DNA from: Streptomyces sp. RKAG290
Lineage (GTDB): Bacteria > Actinomycetota > Actinomycetes > Streptomycetales > Streptomycetaceae
DNA length: 64,000 bases
Reading direction: 5' to 3'
Assembly (NCBI RefSeq): GCF_023701695.1
Contig: NZ_JAJOZC010000001.1
Span: 6,881,894 to 6,945,893 of the forward strand
Shown in pieces: positions 49,955 to 59,214 of this stretch; the first letter of the stretch is position 1, and the number at the start of each line of letters is the position of its first letter. The notes beneath the pieces are model-generated. The model saw nothing but the letters and a program-made list of their open reading frames with translations. It made no database searches and was not told where the DNA came from. The position numbers were made by a program, and so were the translations under genes.

Positions 49955-51024
49955 GTGGACAGCAGCAACGGTGTCGGACGGGCATACATCGGGTCGTTCA
50001 CCTCGGCGGGCGGGCGGGGTATCACCGTCGCCGCCGTGGACCAGGAGACCGGGGCGCTCACCGTCCTTGGTGCGACGGACGCCGTTCGCGATCCCTCGTA
50101 CCTCGTGCTCGGCACGGGCAGAGGCCCGGGTGGCGCGGTGCTGTACGCGGTCAGCGAGACCGAGCAGGGGCGGCCGCGGCGTTCGACATCAGCGAGGACG
50201 TCCCACGGCCGATCGGCGACGCCCGGCCGGTGAATGCCGAGGGCCCCACGCACCTCGCACTCGCGGGCGGGCATCTGGTCACCGCCAACTACGGCTCCGG
50301 CAGCGTCACGGTCCTGCCCGTCCTGGCGGACGGCTCACTCGGCGCGACAGGCGGGGTGTTCCCGCACGAGGGGAGCGGACCGGACGAAGACCGCCAGGAG
50401 GGCCCGCACGCCCACCAGGTCGTCGCCGACCCTTCGGGGGACTGGGTGCTCAGCGTCGACCTGGGAACGGATTCGGTCCGTGTCTGCGCGCTCGACCCGG
50501 ACACCCGGGAGCTGCGCCTGCACGGTGAGACGGCGCTGCGGCCCGGCACCGGGCCGCGCCATCTCGCCTTCCATCCGGAGGGTGCTCACGCCTATGTGCT
50601 GCACGAGCTGGAACCCACGGTCACGCTGTGCCGGTGGGACGCAGCCGCCGGAGTCCTCGAAGCGGTGACGGAGACGCCCGTACTGCCCGAGGAGGCGCGG
50701 GGGGACGCCGGTACGGCGACCTACCCGTCCGAGGTCGTGGTCTCGCACGACGGCCGCTTCCTCTGGGTCGCCAATCGCGGGCACGACAGCATCTCGGTGC
50801 TCGCCCTCGACGCCACGGGTGAGCGGGCGTCCCTGGTCACGACGGTGAGCTGCGGCGGGCACTGGCCGCGCGACCTCGCGCTCGACCCCACCGGCCGACG
50901 GCTGTACGTGGCCAATGAGCGGTCCGGGAACGTCAGCTGGTTCACCGTGGACCCGGAGACCGGGATTCCCCGCCAGGAGGGCTCCCTGGAGGCTCCTGCG
51001 GCCTCCTGTGTGATCTTCGGCTGA
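49955..51024 (+). pseudogene. lactonase family (6-phosphogluconolactonase-like beta-propeller), frameshifted as read
   Basis: Cytoplasmic-looking seven-bladed propeller of the YbhE/Pgl type (PF10282). GTG 49955 (DSSNGVGRAYIGSFTSAGG) follows GGAGG. After YAVSETEQG the frame breaks at the 4-G run 50167-50170; one added G restores AAAAFDIS and joins the frame containing HLALAGGHLVTANYGSGS, GPHAHQVVADPSGDWVLSVD, GTGPRHLAFHPEGAHAYVLHE and RRLYVANERSGNVSWF. Restored length is 356 aa, the family norm. Likely hydrolyses a sugar lactone. A DasR-like site upstream suggests amino-sugar-linked control. Confidence 0.87.
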
Positions 51025-51037
51025 GGCCCCGCACACG

Positions 51038-51071
51038 CGCATGGGGTGACCCGCTCGGGTCACCCCATGCG
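51038..51071. terminator. bidirectional terminator
   Basis: Perfect 16-bp stem CGCATGGGGTGACCCG / CGGGTCACCCCATGCG with a 2-nt centre, between convergent genes. Confidence 0.92.
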
Positions 51072-51085
51072 TGCGTCGGAACGGA

Positions 51086-52009
51086 TCAGTGAGCCTGCGC
51101 TCCCTGTGCCACCGCCGGAGCGATGCCGAGCGCCGTGGTGTACATCGACAGCACCAGCTTGCCGATCGCCGGATAGGCGCCGAGCGGCTCGGCGCTCGCG
51201 CAGCCCGCCTCCTTGACGGCGGCGTCCAGCAGCCCCTCGGCCACCTCGGGGCCCACCAGGTACGGCGCGACGGCCAGCTGCAGCGAGCCGGAGTCCTTCA
51301 GCTGCGCGGCGATCGATGCGACCGAACCCTCGACATCGAGCGCGGCGGCCATCACCGGCACCGCGAGCCGCGCGGCCAGCAGCATGCCGGTGATCCCGGC
51401 GGCCTGCACGGCCTCCTCGCCGCCCACCGTGGCCAGCACGATGCCGTCGGCGGCCGTGGCCACCGTGAACAGCCGGGCACGGTCCGCGCGGGCGAGGCCG
51501 GCCTCGGAGAGGCGTACGTGCAAGGCCTCGGCGAGGAGCGGGTGCGGGCCGAGCACATCGGTCAGCTCGGCCTGGGCCTGGCTGTCCGTGATCCCTTGGC
51601 GTATCCGCTGGACCAGGGCGTTGTCCGGTCCCGCGAGCAGCGGCACCACGACGGCGGCCGGGCCCTCGGGCGGGGCGACCTCGCGGCCGGCGGCCCGCGC
51701 CTGCTCGAAGCGCCCGATGCGCTCGGCGGCGGAGTGCGCGAGCACGGAGGCAAGAGTGGGGTACTCGGCATCGTCGCCGTCGAGGTAACCGATCAGGGCG
51801 TTCAGACCGGGCAGCTCGGAGCGGGCAATGCTGATCACCTCTTCGGCCAGACTGCGGGTGGCCGAAGAGGGGGTACCGGGAACGGCAAGAACGAGCGCGG
51901 CAGCGCCCTCAGGTGCGACCACGGGCTCCGGGCGGCGGTGCCGTCCGGACTGGCGAGGTCGCGGCATTCGTACAGGCAGGCCGGAAGCGGGCCCAGTGGG
52001 GGTGCTCAT
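51086..52009 (-). CDS. CbiX/sirohydrochlorin chelatase-like protein lacking the metal-site His
   Basis: 307 aa with two chelatase-like halves (about 30-160 and 160-290). Helical segment LGPHPLLAEALHVRLSEAG and strand pattern AAVVVPLLAG fit CbiX/SirB. But the N-terminal HGSRDP-type motif, which supplies the metal-binding His, is replaced by VLAVPGTPSSATRSL, and the matching C-terminal strand reads LAVAPYLVGPEVAEGL. It may not insert Co or Fe and could bind another ligand. No cobalamin or siroheme genes are near. Probably cytoplasmic. ATG 52009. Confidence 0.72.
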   Translation of the reverse strand: MSTPTGPASGLPVRMPRPRQSGRHRRPEPVVAPEGAAALVLAVPGTPSSATRSLAEEVISIARSELPGLNALIGYLDGDDAEYPTLASVLAHSAAERIGRFEQARAAGREVAPPEGPAAVVVPLLAGPDNALVQRIRQGITDSQAQAELTDVLGPHPLLAEALHVRLSEAGLARADRARLFTVATAADGIVLATVGGEEAVQAAGITGMLLAARLAVPVMAAALDVEGSVASIAAQLKDSGSLQLAVAPYLVGPEVAEGLLDAAVKEAGCASAEPLGAYPAIGKLVLSMYTTALGIAPAVAQGAQAH

Positions 52010-52104
52010 GGCGCCGCATGCTACTGGTTTTGGGTACCCCGCTGCTCAGGGAGGGTCCGGTCGAGCGTCGTCTGTCCGCATTTATCCGATGAGTGGCTTA
52101 CCGG

Positions 52105-53193
52105 TCAACTGCCCTGCTCTGTCACCCCTGTGCCCGGCTCCCGTTCCGGTCCGGACACCGGAACACAGAGCAGCGTGGGATGGTGCGGAAGGCGCAGGTC
52201 ATCGGCGGCCAAGGCCTGAGCGATGCGCAGGGCGCCGGTCAGGGGGTCACCCGAACCGGGGACCGCCCGGGCGTGCGGCAGCTGTCGGGCCAGCGCCTCG
52301 CGCAGCGGTACGAGCAACGGGTCGCCCATCCGGAACAAGCCACCCGTAAGCGCCACTTCGCAGCCCTCGTCGTCCGCTCCGGCCTTCGGGCAGACCGCGG
52401 CGGCCGCCTCCGCGATGTGCCGGGCGGCGTCCCGGAGAATGCCCTCGGCGACGGGATCGTGCGCCGCGCACGCGGCCACCTCGGGGGCGAACGAGGCCAG
52501 GACCGCGGGCCGGTCGGTCCGCGGATAGAGCAGGCCGGGCAGTTCGGGCGCCGGCCCGAACACCGCCTCCAGCCGGGCGAGCAGGGCCGCGGAGCCGCCG
52601 CGCCGCCCGTCGTGGGCGCGCATCGCCGCATCGAGACCGGCCCGGCCGATCCAGGCGCCGCCTCCGCTGTCCCCCAGCAGGTGTCCCCAGCCGTCGGCCC
52701 GCCGCCACCGCGTCAGGTCGGTGCCCAGCGCGATCAGACCGGTGCCGCCCGCGACCACCGCACCGGGCCGCTGTCCGACCGCTCCGGCGTACGCGGTCAC
52801 CGCGTCGGCGGCGAGCGCCAGCCGGTGCACACCGAGCGCGTCCGCCAGGGCCGCGGGAAGCTCGGCCCGCAGCTGTCCGCCGAGCGTGGCCATGCCTGCC
52901 GCGCCGATCGCCGCGGCGACGACCCGGGTGCCGCCGCCCTGCCGCGTGAGCAGGTCCCGGACGGTGGGCAGCAGTTGTGCCAGCAGGTGGGCAGCGTCGA
53001 TGCCGGACGGCCCGGTCCGCACCGGTTCGGCACATTCCGCCACGGCCGGCGGGGTGTCCGCGCCGACGGCGCCCAGCGCCACTCGCAGCCCGGAACCACC
53101 CGAGTCCACCCCGAGGACGTACTCCCCGCCGGCCCCGGCAGTCCCGGGCCCGCCGGTGCAGGCCCGGTCGGGCGCACCGGACGCGGCCGTCAC
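52105..53193 (-). CDS. BadF/BadG-family kinase (N-acetylglucosamine kinase-like)
   Basis: 362 aa sugar kinase of the ASKHA fold. Phosphate-1 loop YVLGVDSGGSGLRVALG, central AAAIGAAGMATLGGQ, GGTGLIALGTD and LLGDSGGGAWIGRAGLD, adenosine-side VALTGGLFRMGDPLL. This is the eukaryotic-NagK-like group that phosphorylates GlcNAc or related amino sugars with ATP; the exact sugar is inferred. The GTG start at 53193 overlaps the UNG stop by 4 bp (GTGA), so the two are co-translated. Codon use normal. Confidence 0.82.
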   Translation of the reverse strand: MTAASGAPDRACTGGPGTAGAGGEYVLGVDSGGSGLRVALGAVGADTPPAVAECAEPVRTGPSGIDAAHLLAQLLPTVRDLLTRQGGGTRVVAAAIGAAGMATLGGQLRAELPAALADALGVHRLALAADAVTAYAGAVGQRPGAVVAGGTGLIALGTDLTRWRRADGWGHLLGDSGGGAWIGRAGLDAAMRAHDGRRGGSAALLARLEAVFGPAPELPGLLYPRTDRPAVLASFAPEVAACAAHDPVAEGILRDAARHIAEAAAAVCPKAGADDEGCEVALTGGLFRMGDPLLVPLREALARQLPHARAVPGSGDPLTGALRIAQALAADDLRLPHHPTLLCVPVSGPEREPGTGVTEQGS

Positions 53194-53867
53194 GGCAGCC
53201 GCCAGTCGACCGGCTGGGCACCCTGGCGCTCCAGCAGTTCGTTGGTCCGGCTGAACGGCCGCGAACCGAAGAATCCGCGGTCCGCCGACATGGGAGAGGG
53301 GTGCGAGGACTCGATCGCCGGGAAATCGCCCAGCGACGGCCGCAGATTGCGGGCGTCGCGGCCCCACAGGACCGACACCAGTGGGGTGCCCCGCGCGACC
53401 AGTGCCGAGATCGCCTGCTGGGTCACCTCTTCCCAGCCCTTGCCGCGGTGCGCCGCAGGCCGGCGGGGGGCCGTCGTCAGCGCCCTGTTGAGCAGCAGCA
53501 CGCCCTGCTCGGCCCAGGGAGTCAGGTCACCGTTGGCGGGACGCGGAAGCCCCAGGTCCGAGTGGAGTTCCCGGAAGATGTTGTCCAGGCTCCCCGGCAC
53601 CGGCTGGACGTCGGGCGCGACGGAGAAGCTCAGCCCCACCGCGTGCCCCGGCGTCGGGTAGGGGTCCTGACCGACGATCAGGACCCGTACCTCGTCGAAC
53701 GGTTGCTGGAACGCCCGCAGGACGTTCGGCCCCGAGGGCAGGTACGTGCGCCCCGCCGCGATCTCGGTACGCAGGAAGTCACCCATCGCCGCGATGCGTT
53801 CGGCCACGGGCTCCAGGGCCTGCGCCCAGCCGGGCTCGACAATTTCTTTCAGAGGTCGTGCTGCCAC
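53190..53867 (-). CDS. ung: uracil-DNA glycosylase
   Basis: 225 aa, usual UNG length. Water-activating motif GQDPYPTPGHAVGLSFS and the DNA-intercalation motif HPSPMSADRGFFG are intact, with QGVLLLNRALTT and VLWGRDA between. It removes uracil from DNA after cytosine deamination or dUTP incorporation, the first step of base excision repair. The GTG start at 53867 fits the family N-terminus (RPLKEIVEPGW). It overlaps the sugar kinase gene by 4 bp. Confidence 0.95.
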   Translation of the reverse strand: MAARPLKEIVEPGWAQALEPVAERIAAMGDFLRTEIAAGRTYLPSGPNVLRAFQQPFDEVRVLIVGQDPYPTPGHAVGLSFSVAPDVQPVPGSLDNIFRELHSDLGLPRPANGDLTPWAEQGVLLLNRALTTAPRRPAAHRGKGWEEVTQQAISALVARGTPLVSVLWGRDARNLRPSLGDFPAIESSHPSPMSADRGFFGSRPFSRTNELLERQGAQPVDWRLP

Positions 53868-53901
53868 GGGCGGCACTCTACTGCTGATACGACGGTATGG
53901 A

Positions 53902-54990
53902 TCAACCGCCGATGGCTGCCGCCCGGACGCAGAGGACGTCCGGCAGGTGTGAGGCGAGCCGCTGCCAGCTGTCGCCGTCGTCCGCGCTCGCGTACACCTC
54001 GCCGTTGCGGTTGCCGAAGTAGACGCCCGCCGGATCGGCGTCGTCCGTGCAGAGCGCGTCGCGCAGCACCGTGCCGTAATGGGCCTCCTCCGGGAGTCCT
54101 TCGGACAGGGGTTCCCAGCTGTTGCCCGCGTCGCGGGTCCGGAAGACCCGGCAGCGGTGCTCGGCCGGCACCCGGTCGGCGTCGGCGTTGATCGGGAAGA
54201 TGTATGCCGTGTCCGCACGGTGCGGGTGGGCGGCCACGGCGAAGCCGAAGTCGGAGGGCAGCCCGGCGCCGATGTCCGTCCAGTTGCTCCCGGCGTCGTC
54301 GCTGCGGAACACGCCCCAGTGGTTCTGTAGGTAGAGCCGGTCGGGATCGACCGCGTCCCGGCTGACCTTGTGCACGCACTGGCCGAACTCCGGGTCCGGG
54401 TCGGGCAGGAAGACGGCGGACACCCCCTTGTTGGCCGGGGCCCAGCTCGCGCCGCCGTCCGCCGTCCGGAACACCCCGGCGGTGGACACCGCGACCGTCA
54501 CGGCCTGGGCGTCCCGCTCGTCGGTCAGGACCGTGTGCAGCCCCTCACCGCCTCCGCCCGGTACCCATTTCGAGCGCGTCGGGTGTTCCCAGAGCGGGCG
54601 GACCAGCTCGAACGACTCGCCGCTGTCCTGCGACCGGAACAGCGCGGCCGGTTCGGTGCCCGCGTACACGACCTCGGGCGCCTCGGGGCCCGCCGGGTGC
54701 AGCTGCCAGACCCGCTCCAGCGACGTGCCGGTGAACTCCGGGAACTTCACGGCCGGTGTGCTGGGCTCCACCCAGCTGGCGCCCAGGTCGTCGGAGTGGA
54801 AGACGGAGGGGCCCCAGTGCGCGCTGTCGCCGCCGACCAGCAGGCGGGGGACTTCCCTGCGGGTGTCGATGGCGACCGAGTAGATCGCCTGCGCGTTGAA
54901 ATGCGGACCGTCGAACTCCCAGGTACCGCCCTGCCTGCGCCCGATGAAGAGCCCTTTGCGGGTGCCTACGGTGAGCAGAACATCGGTCAT
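53902..54990 (-). CDS. BNR/sortilin-like beta-propeller protein
   Basis: 362 aa without signal peptide. Repeated BNR Asp-box blades: FHSDDLGASWVEPS, FRSQDSGESFELV, FRTADGGASWAPA, FRSDDAGSNWTDIG, FRTRDAGNSWEPL, YASADDGDSWQRL. Six or seven blades make a sialidase/VPS10-like propeller, but no sialidase Arg triad is visible, so enzyme activity is doubtful. It may be a glycosidase-like or binding protein. ATG 54990 follows GGGAGG. A small AAGCGCTT palindrome at 55129-55136 lies upstream. Confidence 0.82.
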   Translation of the reverse strand: MTDVLLTVGTRKGLFIGRRQGGTWEFDGPHFNAQAIYSVAIDTRREVPRLLVGGDSAHWGPSVFHSDDLGASWVEPSTPAVKFPEFTGTSLERVWQLHPAGPEAPEVVYAGTEPAALFRSQDSGESFELVRPLWEHPTRSKWVPGGGGEGLHTVLTDERDAQAVTVAVSTAGVFRTADGGASWAPANKGVSAVFLPDPDPEFGQCVHKVSRDAVDPDRLYLQNHWGVFRSDDAGSNWTDIGAGLPSDFGFAVAAHPHRADTAYIFPINADADRVPAEHRCRVFRTRDAGNSWEPLSEGLPEEAHYGTVLRDALCTDDADPAGVYFGNRNGEVYASADDGDSWQRLASHLPDVLCVRAAAIGG

Positions 54991-55182
54991 GACCGAACCT
55001 CCCGAAACGCCGTTGTGCCGGATACGGGCCAGTCTGCACCCGGCCACCGACAGTGGCGCGCAGGACAGCTCGGGACACTGGGCCCTTCCGCAGTCGCAGT
55101 CGCCCCGGTGTGGTGCCCGGCACCGGGAAAGCGCTTACTGGTGTGAATTCGGAAGGTGCGGCAGCCGCGGCCGGCTGGGCCT

Positions 55183-55710
55183 CTAGCGCGGCTGACCGCC
55201 GTCGGGCCCGGCCCGGCGGGTGAGGAGCACGGTGGTGCTGCCGTCCTCCTCGGTGAGGTCCCGGACGTGCCGGAAGCCGATCCGGCGCAGCAGCGCGAGC
55301 GAGGCCTCGTTGCCGGCGGCGACGGTCGCGTGCACCTCGGTGAGGCCGAGGGTGTCGAAACCGTGGGCGACCAGGGCCTGCGCGACCTCGGTGCCGAACC
55401 CCTGCCCCCACGCGCCGGGAGCCAGGGCGTAGACGATCTCGTGGCCCTCGGCATCGCGGGACGGCTTGATCTCCGCGTGGCCGACCGGGCGGCCGCCCTG
55501 ACGCACGGCCCACACGTCGAAGAGCTCCTGCGCGTACACCTTCGTGAAGATGCGTCCGAACAGGGCGCGGTCGGCGGCCTCCGTGGCGGGGCCGTCGCCC
55601 ATCCAGCGGGACACCCGGACGTCCTGGAAGAGCGCCATGAAGGCGTCCTCGTCGGCGGGTGTGTACGGATCCAGCCGCAGCCGCGCCGTGCGCAGGACGG
55701 GAGTTCTCAT
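55183..55710 (-). CDS. GNAT (RimJ/RimL-type) acetyltransferase
   Basis: 175 aa. Start MRTPVLRTARLRLDPYTPAD is the classic RimJ/RimL opening. The acetyl-CoA loop is APGAWGQGFGTEVAQALVAHG, followed by VHATVAAGNEASLALLRRIGF, the family C-terminal motif. It transfers acetyl from acetyl-CoA to an N-terminus or small amine; substrate unknown. Stands alone on the minus strand between the BNR gene and the bxl regulator. Confidence 0.92.
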   Translation of the reverse strand: MRTPVLRTARLRLDPYTPADEDAFMALFQDVRVSRWMGDGPATEAADRALFGRIFTKVYAQELFDVWAVRQGGRPVGHAEIKPSRDAEGHEIVYALAPGAWGQGFGTEVAQALVAHGFDTLGLTEVHATVAAGNEASLALLRRIGFRHVRDLTEEDGSTTVLLTRRAGPDGGQPR

Positions 55711-55756
55711 GGCGCGCGACGCTACGCACGTGGCCCCCGTCGCGCAACGGGGTTGG

Positions 55757-56815
55757 TCAGCGTCCGGGTGCGGCCGTGCTGCTGCGCACCACCAGGTTGG
55801 TGGCCAGGTCGACCCGGGTCGTCGCGGGCTGCCTGCCCCGGCCCAGGTCGATGACCAGGCGGGCCGCGGTCTCGGCCATCTCCGTGAGCGGCTGGCGCAC
55901 CGTGGTCAGCGGTGGGCCGATCCACCGGGTGAGCGGCAGGTCGTCGAAGCCGACGACGCTGAGGTCCTCGGGGATGCGCAGGCCCAGTTCGCGCGCGGCC
56001 TCGTACACGCCGAGCGCCTGCAGGTCGTCGCCCGCGAAGATGGCGGTCGGCCGGTTCTCCTGCCGCAGCAGCTCAAGACCGGCGGTGTAGCCCGCCTCGT
56101 GCTGGAACTCGCCCTCGCGGACCAGGGCGGGATCGATCGGCAGCCCCGCGGTCTCCAGGGCGGCGCGGTAGCCGTCCACCCGGGCCCGGCTGCACATCAT
56201 GCGGGACGGACCGCTGATGACCCCGATGCGCCGGTGCCCGAGTCCGGTGAGGTGACGGGTGGCGGCCAGGCCGCCCTGCCAGTTCGTCGTCCCGACCGAG
56301 GGGACGTCGTCGCCGGGATCGCCCGCCGGGTCGACCACCGCGTAGGGGATGCTGCGGCTGGTCAGCTGGGCGCGCTGCGCGGCCGTGAGGTCCGACAGCA
56401 CCAGGATCACCCCGACCGGACGGCGGGCCAGCACCCCGTCCACCCAGGTCTGCCCGGGAGTGAGGCGGCCGGCGCTCTCCGAGAGCACCAGGCTCAGGCC
56501 TTCCTCCCTGGCGACGTTCTCCACGCCGCGGACGACCTCCATGGCCCATGCGCTGTCCAGCTCGTGGAAGACCAGGTCGATGAGCTGGGACTGGGTCGTG
56601 GAGCCGCGTCTGCGCCGGTAGCCGTGCAGCAGCAGCAGCTCCTCCACCTTGGTGCGTGTGCCGGCGGCGACATCGGCACGCCCGTTCAGCACCTTCGAAA
56701 CTGTCGGAGCCGAGACTCCGGCCGCTCGGGCGATTTCCGCCAGGGTGGCGGTGCCGTCCGACGATTCGCCGGCGGGCGCATTCTCCTGATGTGACTGGAC
56801 GTTTGCGGGGCTCAT
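55757..56815 (-). CDS. bxlR: LacI family repressor of the xylo-oligosaccharide operon (BxlR-like)
   Basis: 352 aa. Helix-turn-helix TLAEIARAAGVSAPTVSKVL (about 24-43), then a periplasmic-binding-like effector domain with IDLVFHELDSAWAMEVVRGV, GVILVLSDLT, VVDPAGDPGDD, HRRIGVISGPS and FAGDDLQALGVYEAARELG. It is divergent from the ABC importer and GH3 beta-xylosidase genes, the same arrangement as the Streptomyces bxlR/bxlEFGA locus, so it probably represses them until xylobiose or another xylo-oligosaccharide binds. Regulator identity rests on context. Confidence 0.85.
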   Translation of the reverse strand: MSPANVQSHQENAPAGESSDGTATLAEIARAAGVSAPTVSKVLNGRADVAAGTRTKVEELLLLHGYRRRRGSTTQSQLIDLVFHELDSAWAMEVVRGVENVAREEGLSLVLSESAGRLTPGQTWVDGVLARRPVGVILVLSDLTAAQRAQLTSRSIPYAVVDPAGDPGDDVPSVGTTNWQGGLAATRHLTGLGHRRIGVISGPSRMMCSRARVDGYRAALETAGLPIDPALVREGEFQHEAGYTAGLELLRQENRPTAIFAGDDLQALGVYEAARELGLRIPEDLSVVGFDDLPLTRWIGPPLTTVRQPLTEMAETAARLVIDLGRGRQPATTRVDLATNLVVRSSTAAPGR

Positions 56816-56888
56816 ACCGGGAATCGTAGCCGCCCGGTGCGGCGGGGGCGGGTCGGGTCCCCGAGGGGAGTTCTCTGCTCCGCACCCC

Positions 56889-56952
56889 TTGACTGGCTCG
56901 AAACACGACCGTACCGTTCCGGCAACATTCGCAAGTAGGACCGAAACATTCG
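56889..56952 (+). promoter_or_regulatory. bxlE promoter with CGAAA-type operator
   Basis: TTGACT (56889-56894) and TACCGT (56912-56917) with 17-bp spacing; CGAAACACG overlaps the spacer. Downstream CGAAACATTCG (56942-56952) is one base from the palindrome CGAAACTTTCG found before xylanase genes of Streptomyces and at 62703 in this window. Confidence 0.75.
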
Positions 56953-56967
56953 ACAGAGGGTGCGGTC

Positions 56968-58278
56968 ATGGGGTCGGGAATTTTCACTCGGAGCACGCGT
57001 GTGGCGAGATGGACCGCGGCGGGTGCTGCCATGGTCATGGCGGGCGTGCTGACCGGCTGCGGATCGGACGGCGGCAGCGGTGGCGGCGGCGGCACGATCA
57101 CGGCGTACGTCTATGGCGACGACTCCGTCAAGATCCAGCAGGCGGCGGTCAAGGACTTCAACAAGACCTCGAAGGTCAAGGTCAAGCTGATCCCGGTACC
57201 GGGCACGGAGTACGTCAACAAGCTGCGCAGCGCCATGGGTTCGCCCAGCGCCCCGGACATCTTCTACAACTGGGGCGGCGGCTCCATCAAGCCGTACCTC
57301 GACGCGGGCCAGCTGGTCGACCTGACCTCGACCGTCAAGAGTGACGCCACCCTCAAGGACGGCTTCCTCCCGTCCGTCGTCGAGGCGGGCAGCCTCGACG
57401 GAAAGATCTACGGGGTGCCGATGCGCGGCATGCAGCCCGTGATGCTCTTCTACAACAAGAAGCTCTTCGCCGAGAACAAGCTGGAGGCGCCCAGGACGTG
57501 GGAGGACCTCCAGCACGCCATCACCACGTTCAAGGCCAAGGGCATCACCCCGTTCGCGCTCGGCGGCCAGGAGAAGTGGCCCGAGCTGATGTGGATGGAG
57601 TACCTGCTCGACCGGATCGGCGGCCCCGAGGTCTTCAGGAAGATCCAGAACGGGGACTCCTCCGGCTGGGGCGACCCCGCGGTCCTCAAGTCCGCTCAGA
57701 CCGTCAAGCAACTGGTCGACGACGGCGCCTTCGGCAAGAACTTCAACTCCGTCGACTACGGCAGCGGCGCCGCCCCCACCCTGCTCAGCAAGGGCAAGGC
57801 GGCCATGCACCTGATGGGTTCGTGGGAGTACTCGACCCAGCTCGGCAAGGCGCCGGAGTTCGCCAGGAAGGACCTCGGCTGGGCCGCCTTCCCGACCGTG
57901 GCCGGCGGCGTCGGAGACCCGGCGGACGTGGTGGGCAACCCCACCAACTACTGGTCGGTCAACTCCAGGACGAAGCACAAGGAGGCGGCCATAGCCTTCC
58001 TGAAGACCATGGCCGCCAAGTCGTACGCCCAGGCCCTGGTCGACAACGGTGACGTGCCGACCACGTCCAACGCCGCCTCCATGCTGAGCGGATCACCCAA
58101 CCCGAAGTACGCGGCCGACCAGTACGACATGGTCCAGAAGGCCCCGAGCTTCACTCTCTCGTGGGACCAGGCACTGGAGTCCCAGTACGCCACCCCGCTG
58201 CTCACCGAGATCAGCAAGCTGTTCGCCGGCAAGTCCACGCCCGAGCAGTTCGTCGCCGCGATGAAGGCCGTCAAGTAG
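56968..58278 (+). CDS. bxlE: ABC transporter substrate-binding lipoprotein (BxlE-like)
   Basis: 436 aa family-1 solute-binding protein. A lipoprotein signal with lipobox VLTGC (Cys31) anchors it outside the membrane. Mature protein: ITAYVYGDDSVKIQQAAVKD, GSPSAPDIFYNWGGGSIKPY, KIYGVPMRGMQPVMLFYNKK, AMHLMGSWEYS, all typical of sugar binders. It starts the operon running into two permeases and a GH3 xylosidase, so xylo-oligosaccharides are the inferred ligand. No ATPase gene lies in the operon; such systems commonly share MsiK. Start supported by GAGGGTG. Confidence 0.88.
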   Translation: MGSGIFTRSTRVARWTAAGAAMVMAGVLTGCGSDGGSGGGGGTITAYVYGDDSVKIQQAAVKDFNKTSKVKVKLIPVPGTEYVNKLRSAMGSPSAPDIFYNWGGGSIKPYLDAGQLVDLTSTVKSDATLKDGFLPSVVEAGSLDGKIYGVPMRGMQPVMLFYNKKLFAENKLEAPRTWEDLQHAITTFKAKGITPFALGGQEKWPELMWMEYLLDRIGGPEVFRKIQNGDSSGWGDPAVLKSAQTVKQLVDDGAFGKNFNSVDYGSGAAPTLLSKGKAAMHLMGSWEYSTQLGKAPEFARKDLGWAAFPTVAGGVGDPADVVGNPTNYWSVNSRTKHKEAAIAFLKTMAAKSYAQALVDNGDVPTTSNAASMLSGSPNPKYAADQYDMVQKAPSFTLSWDQALESQYATPLLTEISKLFAGKSTPEQFVAAMKAVK

Positions 58279-58280
58279 CA

Positions 58281-59210
58281 ATGTCCCACGTCTCTTCGTA
58301 CAGAAAGGTGCGTGGAGGAAGGAAGGCGGCCGCCGGCAACGTCGGCCGCCCGCCTGTCGCCTGGGCGCTGCCCGGCATCCTCTTCTTCGCCCTGTTCGCG
58401 ATCGTCCCGCTGGCGATCGCCGTCTATCTCTCCTTCTGCCACTGGGACGGGCTGAACTCCCCGACGCCCGTGGGCACGGACAACTGGACCCGGCTGTTCA
58501 AGGACCCGGAGTTCCGTCAGGCCGCCTGGCTGAGCCTGCTGCTCACGTCGGTCAGCTGGGTGTTCCAGACCCCGGTGGCCCTGCTGCTCGGCGTCTGGGC
58601 GGCAGGCCACCAGCGCAGCCGGGCCGTGCTCTCGGCGGTCTTCTTCATTCCGCTGCTGCTCTCCACCACGGCCATCGCGATGCTCTTCCACGCGCTGCTC
58701 GACCCCAACTTCGGCGTGATCAAGAAGATCGGTCCCTGGTTCGGCATCGACCCGAACGTCATGGGGTCGTCCACCGGGGCCCTGCTCACCGTGGCGTTCG
58801 TAGGCGGCTGGCAGTTCATGCCCTTCCACACCCTGATCTACCAGGGTGGCGCCCGGCAGATCCCGCAGGTCCTCTACCAGGCGGCGGAGATCGACGGAGC
58901 CGGCATGTTCCGGCAGTTCTTCCACATCACCCTGCCGCAGCTGCGCAACACCGTCACGACCTCGTCGGTCCTGATGATCGTCGGCTCGCTGACCTACTTC
59001 GACACCGTACTGATCATGACCAGGGGCGGCCCCGGCACGGACACCACCGTGCTGCCGTACCTGATGTACCGCACCGGTTTCCAGACCTACGACCTCGGCT
59101 ACGCCGCGGCGATCGCCACGGCGCTGGTCGTGGTGGCCACCGCCCTGTCGCTGATCCTGGTCCGCTTCAGCGGCTTCGGGAACATGCGGTCCACCCGGGA
59201 AGGTATGTGA
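58281..59210 (+). CDS. bxlF: ABC sugar permease, MalF-type (BxlF-like)
   Basis: 309 aa inner-membrane protein with six predicted helices (first: ALPGILFFALFAIVPLAIAV). The EAA loop that docks the ATPase is YQAAEIDGAGMFRQFFHITLP. It starts 2 bp after the bxlE stop with only a weak ribosome site, so it is probably translationally coupled. Pairs with the next gene to form the channel for xylo-oligosaccharides. Confidence 0.9.
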   Translation: MSHVSSYRKVRGGRKAAAGNVGRPPVAWALPGILFFALFAIVPLAIAVYLSFCHWDGLNSPTPVGTDNWTRLFKDPEFRQAAWLSLLLTSVSWVFQTPVALLLGVWAAGHQRSRAVLSAVFFIPLLLSTTAIAMLFHALLDPNFGVIKKIGPWFGIDPNVMGSSTGALLTVAFVGGWQFMPFHTLIYQGGARQIPQVLYQAAEIDGAGMFRQFFHITLPQLRNTVTTSSVLMIVGSLTYFDTVLIMTRGGPGTDTTVLPYLMYRTGFQTYDLGYAAAIATALVVVATALSLILVRFSGFGNMRSTREGM

Positions 59211-59214
59211 CGAG

